Source of the DNA: Lysobacter sp. MMG2
GTDB taxonomy: Bacteria > Pseudomonadota > Gammaproteobacteria > Xanthomonadales > Xanthomonadaceae
Direction of reading: 5' to 3'
DNA length: 64,000 bases
Assembly: GCF_016735495.2 (NCBI RefSeq)
Contig: NZ_JAERQY020000002.1
Coordinates: 806,001-870,000, forward strand
Within the stretch, counting starts at the first letter, position 1. Every line of letters begins with the position of its first letter. This document shows, in pieces, positions 44,219 through 52,778 of this stretch. The notes below the pieces were generated by a model. It was not told the origin of the DNA. It saw only the letters and a list, made by a program, of their open reading frames with translations, and did no database searches. The translations under genes were made by a program, and so were the position numbers.

Positions 44219-46354
44219 TTACGCCGAGGCGAAGCGGACCGCGCCGCCGACCCAGCGCGCGACGATGCGCTCGGCCAGTTCCGGCGATTCGCGCAGCAGC
44301 CGCTCGCCCAGCTCATGCACCTGCGGAAGCAGGTCCGCATCGCGCGCCAGGTCCGCCACGCGGAATTGCGCCAGGCCGGTCTGGCGCGTGCCGAGCAGTT
44401 CGCCGGGGCCGCGCAGTTCCAGGTCCTTCTCGGCGATGACGAAGCCGTCGTTGGTCTCCCGCATCGTCTCCAGACGCTGCCGCGCCATCTGCGACAGCGG
44501 CGCCTGGTAGAGCATCACGCAGCTCGACGCCGCGCTGCCGCGGCCGACGCGCCCGCGCAACTGGTGCAGCTGCGCCAGGCCCAGGCGCTCGGCGTTCTCG
44601 ATGATCATCAGCGAGGCATTGGGCACGTCGACGCCGACTTCGATGACGGTCGTCGCCACGAGCAGGCCGATCTCCCCGTCCTTGAACGCGCGCATGGTCG
44701 CCTGCTTCTCGGCGGCTTTCATGCGGCCGTGGACGAGGCCGACGCGCAGCTCGGGCAGGCGCTTGGACAGATCCTCGAAGGTGGACTGCGCGGCCTGCGC
44801 GACGACTTCGTCGCTGTCGTCGATCAACGTGCAGACCCAGTACGCCTGGCGGCCCTCGGCGCAGGCCTTGCGGATGCGTTCGACCAGTTCCGGCCGGCGC
44901 TCGGCGCTCAGCGCCACCGTCTGCACCGGCGTGCGGCCGGGCGGGAGTTCGTCGATGGCCGAAACGTCCAGGTCCGCATACGCGGCCATCGCCAGCGTTC
45001 GCGGGATCGGCGTGGCGGTCATCACCAGCTGGTGCGGAACGATGGCGTCGCCGTTGCCGCCGCCCCCGGTGCCCTTGTCGCGCAGCGCCAGGCGCTGGTG
45101 CACGCCGAAGCGGTGCTGTTCGTCGACGATGGCGAGGGCAAGATCGCGGAACGCCACGCCTTCCTGCATCAGCGCGTGCGTGCCCACGACGACCTGCGCC
45201 TCACCGGAAGCCACTTCCTCCAACACCTTCGCGCGCGCCTTGCCGGTGACCTTGCCGGCCAGCCACGCCACACGCACGCCCAGCGGTTCCAGCCATCCGC
45301 GCAGGTTGTTGAGGTGCTGCTCGGCGAGCAGTTCGGTGGGCGCCATCAGCGCGGCCTGCTTGCCGGCGTCCACGGCGTTCATCGCGGCCAGCGCGGCGAC
45401 GACGGTCTTGCCGCTGCCCACGTCGCCCTGCACGAGGCGCAGCATCGGATGCGGCTGGGTGAGATCGGCCTGAATCTGCGCGAACACGCGCTCCTGCGCG
45501 CCGGTCAGCGCGAACGGAAGGCGCTCGCGCAGCTTGCCGGCCAGTACGACGTCGCGAAGCACGGGCGCGGCGTGCGCCTGTTGTGCGATGCGCTGGCGAC
45601 GCAGGCTCAGGTGGTGGGCGAGCAGTTCTTCCAGCGCCAGCCGGCGCTGTGCGGGATGACGTCCGGCCAGCAGCGCGGCGACATCGGCGTCCTGCGGCGG
45701 GCGATGCACGGTCAGCAGCGCTTCTCGCAGCGACGGCACGCGTCCGCCGCCGGGCAGGCGGAAGGCGTCGCGCAGTTCGCGCGGCAACAATTCCAGCGCA
45801 TCCTCGTCGGGCAGGCGGTCGAGTGCCTGGCCGATCAGTCGCCGCAGCGACACCGGACCGAGCCCTTCGATCGCCGGATACACCGGGTCCAGGCTGCTCC
45901 CGAGCGCATCGTCGCCGGCGTCGTCGAGCAGGCGATAGCTGGGATGCACGATCTCCAGCCCGTGCTGGCCCGGCCGCGGCGTGCCGTAGCAGCGCACGCG
46001 CGCACCGACCTGGAATTGCGCCACCTGCGCCGCGCGGAAGTGGAAGAAGCGCAGGACGAGCGTGCCGTGCGAGTCGTCGCCGATCGCCACGCGCAGCATC
46101 GGCCGGTAGCGGAAGCCACGCTCGACCGCCTCCACGCGACCTTCCACCTGCGCCGCTACACCGGGCTGCAGCAGGCTGACCGGCGTGATCGCCGTGCGGT
46201 CCTCGTACTGGCGGGGAAGCTGCAGCCACAGGTCCTGCAGCGTGGCCAGCCCGCGTGCGGCGAGCTTCTCGGCCACGCGCGGCCCGACGCCCTTCAGGGC
46301 GCTGATCGGCTGCTGCTGGAGATCGACGGACAGCCCGCCCTTGCGAATCGGCAT
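44219..46354 (-). CDS. recG: ATP-dependent DNA helicase RecG
   Basis: Remodels stalled forks and Holliday junctions. 711 residues. The N-terminal wedge domain has ISALKGVGPRVAEKLAARGL, LPRQYEDRT and an OB fold (LVLRFFHFRAAQ). The helicase part has LTGAQERVFAQIQADL, Walker A GDVGSGKTVVA, DEQHRFG, MTATPIPRTLAM, LVHGRMKAAEKQ and QLRGRVGRG. The C-terminal ELRGPGELLGTRQTGLAQF is typical. Length and motif order are complete. Confidence 0.97.
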   Translation of the reverse strand: MPIRKGGLSVDLQQQPISALKGVGPRVAEKLAARGLATLQDLWLQLPRQYEDRTAITPVSLLQPGVAAQVEGRVEAVERGFRYRPMLRVAIGDDSHGTLVLRFFHFRAAQVAQFQVGARVRCYGTPRPGQHGLEIVHPSYRLLDDAGDDALGSSLDPVYPAIEGLGPVSLRRLIGQALDRLPDEDALELLPRELRDAFRLPGGGRVPSLREALLTVHRPPQDADVAALLAGRHPAQRRLALEELLAHHLSLRRQRIAQQAHAAPVLRDVVLAGKLRERLPFALTGAQERVFAQIQADLTQPHPMLRLVQGDVGSGKTVVAALAAMNAVDAGKQAALMAPTELLAEQHLNNLRGWLEPLGVRVAWLAGKVTGKARAKVLEEVASGEAQVVVGTHALMQEGVAFRDLALAIVDEQHRFGVHQRLALRDKGTGGGGNGDAIVPHQLVMTATPIPRTLAMAAYADLDVSAIDELPPGRTPVQTVALSAERRPELVERIRKACAEGRQAYWVCTLIDDSDEVVAQAAQSTFEDLSKRLPELRVGLVHGRMKAAEKQATMRAFKDGEIGLLVATTVIEVGVDVPNASLMIIENAERLGLAQLHQLRGRVGRGSAASSCVMLYQAPLSQMARQRLETMRETNDGFVIAEKDLELRGPGELLGTRQTGLAQFRVADLARDADLLPQVHELGERLLRESPELAERIVARWVGGAVRFASA

Positions 46355-46419
46355 CGCGAAAGGATGCCGTGAAAGGCGCGGTTCGACAAAGAGGGGAATG
46401 GCGCGGTGGGGTGTCGGTT

Positions 46420-46540
46420 ACTCCCTCCCCTGCGTGCAGGGGAGGGTTGGGGAGGAGTGCGAAGCCGCATCGCGGCGAGCTCGGCGCTGTCGCGCCTTAC
46501 TGCCCCCTCCCGACCTCCCCCTGCAAGCAGGGGGAGGAGC
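46420..46540. repeat. Inverted pair of REP-like palindromes (BIME-like)
   Basis: Unit one has CCCTCCCCTGC-GT-GCAGGGGAGGG (46423-46446) followed by TTGGGGAGGAG. Unit two, in reverse orientation, has CCTCCCCCTGC-AA-GCAGGGGGAGG (46514-46537) preceded by CCCCCTCCCGA. Reverse-complementing the second reproduces the order of the first (stem, then T(T/C)GGG(G/A)GG). Such head-to-head doublets are dispersed intergenic repeats in this family, typically mobilised by RAYT transposases. It lies between the TonB receptor stop and recG and may act as a 3' mRNA-stabilising structure. Confidence 0.8.
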
Positions 46541-46551
46541 CAAACACCCGA

Positions 46552-48963
46552 TCAGAAGTTCGCCGAGAACTCCACGCCGTACGTGCGCGGCTGCGTCAGG
46601 CGCGCGCCGACGGCGCCCAGCACGGTCATGCCGTAGGTGCCGAAGGAATTCACGTACTGGTTGTCGAGCAGGTTGTTCCCGTACACCGCGAAGCCCCAGT
46701 GGCCGTTCGCCGAGGTCCAGCCGATGCGCGCATCGAGGATCTCCTGCGCCTCGCCCGCCTCGGCCTGGCCGAAGCGGCCGCAACCCAGCACCGACACCGA
46801 CTCATCGTTGCTGCGGCACTTGCCCACGTACGAGTAGCGCATCGCCGCACGCACGTCGCCCGCATCCGCCAGACGCCAGACGTAGTTCGCACCGGCCGCG
46901 AACGACCACTCCGGCGCGCCCGTCGGCTGGTCGCCCAGGTCCACGCCCTGCGGGTTCACGTAGGTCTTGTACGTGGAATCCAGGTACTCGGCGTTGAAGT
47001 CGAAACCCAGACCGTCGGTGGCCTGCCAGCGCAGGTCGAAGTCGACGCCGTAGGCTTCCTGGTCGGACGTGTTCACGACGAAGCGCGGAATCTCCGTCGT
47101 CATGTCCAGCGTGACGGCCTGGCGGTTGTCGTAGACGTAGTAGAACGCGGAGACGTTGTACGCCAGTCGGTAATCCGGCAGCGCATGCTTGATGCCGGTC
47201 TCGAAGTTCCACACGTCCTCGTTCTCGAACTCGCTGCCGATCTGCAGCGCGTTGAAGCCGCCGGCCTTGTAGCCCTTGGCGAGCGAGGCGAAGCCCATCA
47301 GGTCGTCGTTGAAGTGGTAGTCCAGGACGAAGCGCGGGCTCCAGTCGTCCCACGACTTGCTGGAACGGTTGAGCACGCCCTTGTTCGCCACCGCCGGCGG
47401 ATCGATGAAAGCGATGTCGAACACCAGCGCTTCCAGCGGGATGCCGGCGGCATCGAGGAATCCGATGCGGTCCAGCAGCGCCAGCTGCGCGTCCAGCTGC
47501 GGTGCGCTGCGCAGGTCGTTGAACCAGGTGAAGTCCTTCTCGTCACGCGTATAGCGCAGGCCGACGGTGAGGTTGAGCTTGTCGTTGACATGCCAGATCA
47601 CGTCGCCGAACGCCGCGTACGCCTTCGTGTCCAGCGAGTTCACGAACTTCTCGTTCCACGGCAGGCCGGTCAGGTCCACCGGAATGCCGAACATGTTCGC
47701 CGCCATCGTCAGCGGGCCGTACAGGCCGCCCGGCGCCAGGCCGAGGTTGTTGGCGATGGTGTCCACCGAATCGGTGAGCGCGTTGACCTCGCTCGTCTGG
47801 TCGGCGTCTTCCTGGAAGTAGCTCAGGCCGGCGACCCAGTCGATGCGGTCGCTGGAACCGGCGAACTTGAACTCCTGGTAGAAGTTCTCGTTGCTCTCGG
47901 TGTTGGTCGAATCGACGTAGAGGTAGCTGAGGTTGGTGCCATCTTCCTCCACGCGGTTGAGCGAGTCGTACTGGTGCCACGCGGTCGTGGAAGTCAGGCT
48001 GAAGCCGCCGAAGTTGTGGTCGACGATGAGCGTGGCGCCGTCGAAGGTGCGCGTCTCCGCGTCGGGCGCGTCGGTCATGTACGGCTGGTTTTCCGGATCC
48101 AGGAACGAATCCGGATCGGCCGGCGCCGTCGGCAGCGCGGGCAGGCGCGGGATCGGCACGATGCCGGTGGTGGCCTGGCCGCGCTGGTCGAGGCTCTCGT
48201 GGTCCCACGTAATCCACACCCGCGTGTTGTCGCCGAAGCGCGTCTGGAACGCGGCACGCGTGGCCCAGTTGTCTTCCGGCGCCAGGTCCTCGCCGGTGAC
48301 CGCATCGCGCACCCAGCCGTCGGAACTGTTGAAGATGCCGTTGAAGCGGAAGGCCGAGTCATCGCTCACCGCGATGTTCGCCATGCCTTCGAAGTAGGTC
48401 TTGTTGTCGTTGCCCAGGCGCAGCTTGCCGCGCGCATGGTTGCCGTCGGTGTCGGGCCGGTGCGTGATGATCGAGATCGCGCCCGCCGCGGTGTTGCGGC
48501 CGAACAGCGTGCCCTGCGGGCCCTTCAGCACTTCGATGCGCTGCACGTCGGTGAACGGCAGCAGCACGCCGCCGCCGCGTCCGGCGTAGACGCCGTCCAC
48601 GTACACGCCCACGGCCGGATCGGTGCCGATGCCGAAGTCGTCGGTCTCGATGCCGCGCAGCTGGAAACTCGGCTGCGTCGGCTGCAGGCTGTTGATGCGC
48701 AGGCCGGGCACGAAGCTGTCGATGTCGCCCAGGTCCTCGGCGGCGACGTCGTCGATCAATTGCTGCGTGACCACCTGCAGCGCGATCGGCACGTCGAGCA
48801 GTTCCTGCTCGCGGCTCTGCGCGGTGACGGTGATCGTGTCCAGCTGCGTGGCGTCCGGCGTGGCGGTGGCCTGCGCGAACGTAAGCGGCGCGGCCGCGAC
48901 GGCGAAACATCCAAACAGCGCGCGACCCAGACCGAGCGCGAGCCTGCTCTTGCGTGGCGACAT
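46552..48963 (-). CDS. TonB-dependent outer membrane receptor
   Basis: 803 residues. ATG 48963 is preceded by GGGAGGGGAG. The signal peptide (ALGLGRALFGCFAVAAAPLTFA) is followed by a TonB-box-like TQLDTITVTAQ, a plug domain (LLDVPIALQVVTQQLIDD, SFQLRGIETDDFG, VQRIEVLKGPQGTLFGRNTAAGAI), and a barrel ending YGVEFSANF with a terminal Phe. It belongs to the IroN/FecA-like or FyuA-like class without an STN signalling domain. The ligand is unknown. It is third in the operon after a beta-helix lipoprotein and a diheme cytochrome, 73 bp downstream. Confidence 0.94.
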   Translation of the reverse strand: MSPRKSRLALGLGRALFGCFAVAAAPLTFAQATATPDATQLDTITVTAQSREQELLDVPIALQVVTQQLIDDVAAEDLGDIDSFVPGLRINSLQPTQPSFQLRGIETDDFGIGTDPAVGVYVDGVYAGRGGGVLLPFTDVQRIEVLKGPQGTLFGRNTAAGAISIITHRPDTDGNHARGKLRLGNDNKTYFEGMANIAVSDDSAFRFNGIFNSSDGWVRDAVTGEDLAPEDNWATRAAFQTRFGDNTRVWITWDHESLDQRGQATTGIVPIPRLPALPTAPADPDSFLDPENQPYMTDAPDAETRTFDGATLIVDHNFGGFSLTSTTAWHQYDSLNRVEEDGTNLSYLYVDSTNTESNENFYQEFKFAGSSDRIDWVAGLSYFQEDADQTSEVNALTDSVDTIANNLGLAPGGLYGPLTMAANMFGIPVDLTGLPWNEKFVNSLDTKAYAAFGDVIWHVNDKLNLTVGLRYTRDEKDFTWFNDLRSAPQLDAQLALLDRIGFLDAAGIPLEALVFDIAFIDPPAVANKGVLNRSSKSWDDWSPRFVLDYHFNDDLMGFASLAKGYKAGGFNALQIGSEFENEDVWNFETGIKHALPDYRLAYNVSAFYYVYDNRQAVTLDMTTEIPRFVVNTSDQEAYGVDFDLRWQATDGLGFDFNAEYLDSTYKTYVNPQGVDLGDQPTGAPEWSFAAGANYVWRLADAGDVRAAMRYSYVGKCRSNDESVSVLGCGRFGQAEAGEAQEILDARIGWTSANGHWGFAVYGNNLLDNQYVNSFGTYGMTVLGAVGARLTQPRTYGVEFSANF

Positions 48964-49036
48964 CGGAACTCCCCTCCCAATGACTTTCTTGTTGTATTGA
49001 CGTCGCGCGGCCCTGTCCGCGCGACGCATGTCGGTG

Positions 49037-50185
49037 TTACTTCAGTGCAACGTGCGTGCCATCGCTGCTGCAGCTGCCCAGCCACGCGGAGATCCAGTCG
49101 CGGACCAGCGCGACGCCCTCCTCGTGCACGGTGCTGCGCCCCACTTCCGGCATCATCGCGCCCGGATCCAGGCTGTTCATGCGATACACCAGGATCGAAT
49201 CCTGAGGCCGGCCCGGCACGATGTCGAACATGTGGTCGCCCGTGCCCTGCCCCGCCGCGACCGGCGGCTTGCACAGGCCGAGCCGCCGCGCGTCGTGAGT
49301 ACCGGCGTCGAGCCACAGGCCCGAGGTGTCGGCCGCGCCGACCTGGCTGTGGCAGTGGCCGCAATTGACGTCGAGATAGGCTCGCGCACGCGCTTCCAGC
49401 GGCGCGGCGGGATCATCGAAACGCGCGTTGTGCGGAACGCCTTCGCCCGGCAGTCCCTGCAAGCGGTTCGTCGCGACCATGCGCGCCAGCTGGTTCTGGC
49501 CGGGATGCCATGGATCGTCGCGGTTGAGGTGGCGCGCCTTCGGACCGATCGGGTGCAGCTCGCGCGTGGTGTTGTTGGTGGCGTGGCAGCCGGCGCACTG
49601 GTTCTCGTCTGGGACCATGTAGGCGAAGGACGTCTTTGCGCTGCCGTCGGGCCTGTGCATGGTCAGCGGCACGGTGTCGCCGGCGCGCGCCAGCGTGGCC
49701 TGCGTCTGTTCCTCGTTCCACACGTAGGGCAGCGCCACCCAGCCGGTCTGGCGACGCACGAGCAGGCGCGTCTCGATCATCCGCACTTTCGTCAGATCCA
49801 GGCCGTCGCGGGTTTCGCCGGCCTGCTCGGCCACGCGCAGGACCGCGCCGTCGCCGGCGCGCGGGTAGTAGAACGTCTTGCTGATGATCGTGCCGACCGG
49901 GAAGTCGAACGCCGCGTCGGCCTGGTACGTCGCCTTCGTGCCGGGCGGCATCCAGATCGTGCGCAGCTTGTGCGCGTAGTCGCTGAACAACGCGGTATTG
50001 AGCGCGTACGGCTCCACGCCCGCGTTGAGGCGCAGGCGCTTGCCGTCGGCGGCGAGCACATGCCATTCGCTCAACGTCGCCGGCTGGCCCTGGGCATGGA
50101 ACTGCACCGGCGCTTCGCTGTGCTTGCAACCGATGAGGGACATCGCGGCCACCAGCACGGCCGCCTGGATCACGAACCGCTTCAT
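49037..50185 (-). CDS. SO2930/HNE_0200-type diheme c-type cytochrome lipoprotein
   Basis: 382 residues. The signal ends in a lipobox (MSLIGC, C20), so the protein is probably a lipoprotein in the periplasm or outer membrane. Two haem-binding CxxCH motifs lie at CAGCH (197-201) and CGHCH (275-279). The N-terminal 190 residues (LSDYAHKLRTIWMPPG-like region, FPVGTIISKTFYYPR, VWNEEQTQATL) are a conserved beta-rich domain specific to this family. The family is known to occur as a two-gene pair with a beta-helix protein and has no assigned function. ATG 50185 overlaps the stop of that partner by 4 bp. Confidence 0.88.
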   Translation of the reverse strand: MKRFVIQAAVLVAAMSLIGCKHSEAPVQFHAQGQPATLSEWHVLAADGKRLRLNAGVEPYALNTALFSDYAHKLRTIWMPPGTKATYQADAAFDFPVGTIISKTFYYPRAGDGAVLRVAEQAGETRDGLDLTKVRMIETRLLVRRQTGWVALPYVWNEEQTQATLARAGDTVPLTMHRPDGSAKTSFAYMVPDENQCAGCHATNNTTRELHPIGPKARHLNRDDPWHPGQNQLARMVATNRLQGLPGEGVPHNARFDDPAAPLEARARAYLDVNCGHCHSQVGAADTSGLWLDAGTHDARRLGLCKPPVAAGQGTGDHMFDIVPGRPQDSILVYRMNSLDPGAMMPEVGRSTVHEEGVALVRDWISAWLGSCSSDGTHVALK

Positions 50186-51447
50186 GCCGACGGTGCTGCC
50201 TTCGCGGCGGTCGCCGCGGCTTCGCCCGGAAGGGTCACCACCGGCAGCGGCGGCAGCGTGCAGCGCACCTTGTCGGTGACGACGCTCGGGTTCTTGTACT
50301 TGTTGGGACCGTCGGCGTTGAGCGTCTGCGCGGCGCCGTTGTCGATGCACACCTGCGCGCCGCCCGGGCGCTGCGCGTTGACGTAGCCGTCCCACAGCAC
50401 GTCGGGCAGGCGGCCGTTGAGACCGAACATCGCCACCTTCAACGCCTTCAGGTCCAGGCCGTCGGGCTTGTCGCCGCCGCCCTTGAAGCGGTTGCCGTGG
50501 ATGGCGATTTCCTCCGGGTACGGATCGAACAGCTTCGACACGCCCTTGTCGGTCATGTAGCCGGTGGAGAAGTAGCTGGACACGATCACGTTCGCCGTCT
50601 GGTTGTCGGCGATGTCGTTGTCGAAGATCTCGACCTTGTCGTTGGAGTTGATGACGATGCCCGATCCGGCCGGCACGCTCGCCACCGCCGCGCCCTTGGC
50701 GGCGAAGTTGTCGGTGTTGTTGGCGATCACCTTGTTGCGATACACGCGCGTGGTGTGCCCCGGCTGCGGCAGGTTGGGCATGTTGAACACCAGGATGCCG
50801 CCGGTGTTGTCGGTGGCGGTGTTCTCGTAGACGTCGGCGCCGATGGTGTTCTCGATCTCGATGCCGGCCACGTTGCGTTCGGCGCGATTGCGGCGCACGA
50901 CGACGTTCTTCGACTGGCCCACGTAAATGCCGGCATCGGAGGCACCGATCGCGACCGAGTCCTCGATCAGCACGTTGGACGTCTGCACCGGATAGATGCC
51001 GTACGCGCCGTTGCTGGTCTTCGGGCCGCCCGTCCATTCCACGCGCACGCCGCGGATGGTGATGTTGGCGCCTTCGTTGATCTTCAGGCCGTCGCCCTTG
51101 GTGTCCTCGATGGCGAGGTTCTCCAGGGTGAAGTCGCCGGCGTTGACCAGCAGGCCTTCGGCACCGGCCTTCTGGTCCTTGAAACTGAGGATGGTCTTGT
51201 CCATGCCGGCGCCGCGGATCGTCACGCCGTTCACGCGCAGCGTGAGGCTGCGGTCGAAGGCGTGGCGGCCGGCGGGGATCTCGATGACGTCGCCGGGCTT
51301 GGCGTCCAGCAGGCGCTCGATCAGCACCTTCTGGAACTCGCTGTTCAGAGGCCCGGGACTGGCCGCAGGCGCGGCCGGTTGCTGCTGACAGGCGGCCAAA
51401 GCCACCAGCCCCACGGTGACTGCCACGCCAAGCACGATCCGCTTCAT
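50182..51447 (-). CDS. Parallel beta-helix lipoprotein
   Basis: 421 residues. A lipoprotein signal ends LAAC (C20); GGGAG precedes ATG 51447. After FQKVLIERLLDAKPGDVIEIPAGRHAF the chain is a series of right-handed beta-helix turns (VTIRGAG, FTLENLAIEDTKGDGLKI, VLIEDSVAIGASDAGIYVG, VVVRRNRAERNVAGIEIENT, VYENTATDNTGGILVF, VEIFDNDIADNQT). This resembles the TIGR03805-type partner of the diheme cytochrome next door. No polysaccharide-lyase catalytic residues can be picked out with confidence. It is the first gene of the operon and faces the AraC regulator. Confidence 0.87.
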   Translation of the reverse strand: MKRIVLGVAVTVGLVALAACQQQPAAPAASPGPLNSEFQKVLIERLLDAKPGDVIEIPAGRHAFDRSLTLRVNGVTIRGAGMDKTILSFKDQKAGAEGLLVNAGDFTLENLAIEDTKGDGLKINEGANITIRGVRVEWTGGPKTSNGAYGIYPVQTSNVLIEDSVAIGASDAGIYVGQSKNVVVRRNRAERNVAGIEIENTIGADVYENTATDNTGGILVFNMPNLPQPGHTTRVYRNKVIANNTDNFAAKGAAVASVPAGSGIVINSNDKVEIFDNDIADNQTANVIVSSYFSTGYMTDKGVSKLFDPYPEEIAIHGNRFKGGGDKPDGLDLKALKVAMFGLNGRLPDVLWDGYVNAQRPGGAQVCIDNGAAQTLNADGPNKYKNPSVVTDKVRCTLPPLPVVTLPGEAAATAAKAAPSA

Positions 51448-51492
51448 CCGACTCCCGTCCTCTTCGCGCGGCGCTGGCCGCGACCTGTCCGT

Positions 51493-51553
51493 GCGGCGCT
51501 GCGCCGCGAATGCCCCCTCCGGACAAGGGACCACGCCGGACCCTGCGGCGTGG
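51493..51553. promoter_or_regulatory. Two palindromes in the divergent region of the beta-helix and AraC genes
   Basis: GCGGCGC-T-GCGCCGC (51493-51507) is a perfect 15-nt palindrome, and CCACGCC (51531-51537) with GGCGTGG (51547-51553) is a 7-bp inverted repeat with a 9-nt spacer. They lie 46 to 106 bp before the beta-helix gene. Operator sites for the divergent AraC-type protein or leader hairpins are both possible. No promoter elements stand out. Confidence 0.4.
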
Positions 51554-51657
51554 CCCGCCCCCCGGACCCGTTCGGGAGTCTGTGACGATCCGGCAATCCC
51601 GGTGGAGGGCAAAGCCGGCATACTCAGGGGGGGAAACCGGACAAGCTACGCCAGCGT

Positions 51658-52710
51658 ATGCCGAGCCAGCACATCAACGACGACGCCCGACTCAACACCG
51701 CCACCATCAAGAGCGGCATCGTCGCCGGCCTCGTTGCGATGGCGCGGGAGCACGGCGTCGCCAGCGAACCCTGGTTCTCCGGGCTGCGCCTGGGGCCGGC
51801 GGCGTTCGATGGCGAAACGCCTGTCTATCTCTCGTACCGCCAGGCGGGCCAGATCATCCGCCGCGCCGTGCGCAGCCTGCCCGTGCGCGGCCCCGGGCTG
51901 GTGCTGGGCGAACGCCAGACCATCGGCCACTTCGGTCTTCTCGGCCTGGCGATGCTGACCGCGCCGCGCTTCGCCCAGGCGCTGCAACTGGCGATCAAGT
52001 ACGCACCGATCACCGGAGCGATGGTGGAACTGGAACTGGACGAGTACGACGACGGCGCGATGGGCGTGATCGCGCGCATGCACAGTGTCGACGCGGAGCT
52101 GGAGCCGTTCCTTTGCGAGGAACTGTTCGCCAGTTCGCTGATGCTGTGCCGCGGACTGCTCGGCGCGGAGTTCCGGCCGCGCTTGCTCGAACTGGCCTAC
52201 GCCGCACCGTCGTACGCCAGCGACTACACGCACCTGTTCGCCTGCGAAGTGCGCTTCGATGCACCGCGCAACCGCGTCGTCATCGACCCGCGCTGGCTGC
52301 AGGCCACGATGCCCGCCGGCAACACCGCCAGTGCGCAGCAGATCATCGCGCTGTGCGAGGAGCAGATGCCCGCCGGCCAGCCACGCAGCGAAATCGTGGC
52401 GGTGGTCGAACGCCTGCTGCGCCAGCGCTTGGCCGACAACCCGCGCGAGGTCGAAATCGCCGCCGAACTCCACCTCACCGAGCGCACGCTGCGTCGCCAG
52501 CTCCACGCCGCGCAAACGACGTTCAGCGAACTGCACGACCGCGTGCGCAGCGAGTCGGCGCGTGCGCTGCTGGCCGATTCGCGCGTGAGCATCGCGCACG
52601 TGGGTGCGGCGGTGGGCTTCAAGGATGCGCGCGAGTTCCGGCGAGCGTTCAAGCGCTGGACGGGCGTGGCGCCGCGGGAGATGCGCGCCGGGGAGAAATC
52701 CGGCGCGTAG
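51658..52710 (+). CDS. AraC-family regulator with Arabinose_bd-type sensor domain
   Basis: 350 residues. The N-terminal 200 residues resemble the Arabinose_bd/OruR-type ligand domain (LRLGPAAFDGETPVYLSYRQAGQIIRRAV, GERQTIGHFGLLGLAMLTAPRFAQALQLAIKY). The C-terminal double HTH is clear: EIAAELHLTERTLRRQLHAAQTTFSELHDRVRSESARALL and VGAAVGFKDAREFRRAFKRWTGVAPREMR. This class often senses fatty-acid-like, sterol-like or amino-acid-like ligands. It diverges from the beta-helix/cytochrome/TonB receptor operon and is the obvious candidate activator. Confidence 0.92.
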   Translation: MPSQHINDDARLNTATIKSGIVAGLVAMAREHGVASEPWFSGLRLGPAAFDGETPVYLSYRQAGQIIRRAVRSLPVRGPGLVLGERQTIGHFGLLGLAMLTAPRFAQALQLAIKYAPITGAMVELELDEYDDGAMGVIARMHSVDAELEPFLCEELFASSLMLCRGLLGAEFRPRLLELAYAAPSYASDYTHLFACEVRFDAPRNRVVIDPRWLQATMPAGNTASAQQIIALCEEQMPAGQPRSEIVAVVERLLRQRLADNPREVEIAAELHLTERTLRRQLHAAQTTFSELHDRVRSESARALLADSRVSIAHVGAAVGFKDAREFRRAFKRWTGVAPREMRAGEKSGA

Positions 52711-52778
52711 CCTGCGCTTGCGTCGCTTCGCGGGGCCGTGCATAAGGACGCATCGGCGCATCGCACCCGGGGACACGG

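Noticed and set aside
46369-49368. Plus-strand open frame of about 1000 codons opposite the TonB receptor
   Set aside because: Antisense frame; it even runs through the REP doublet, and shows no domain.
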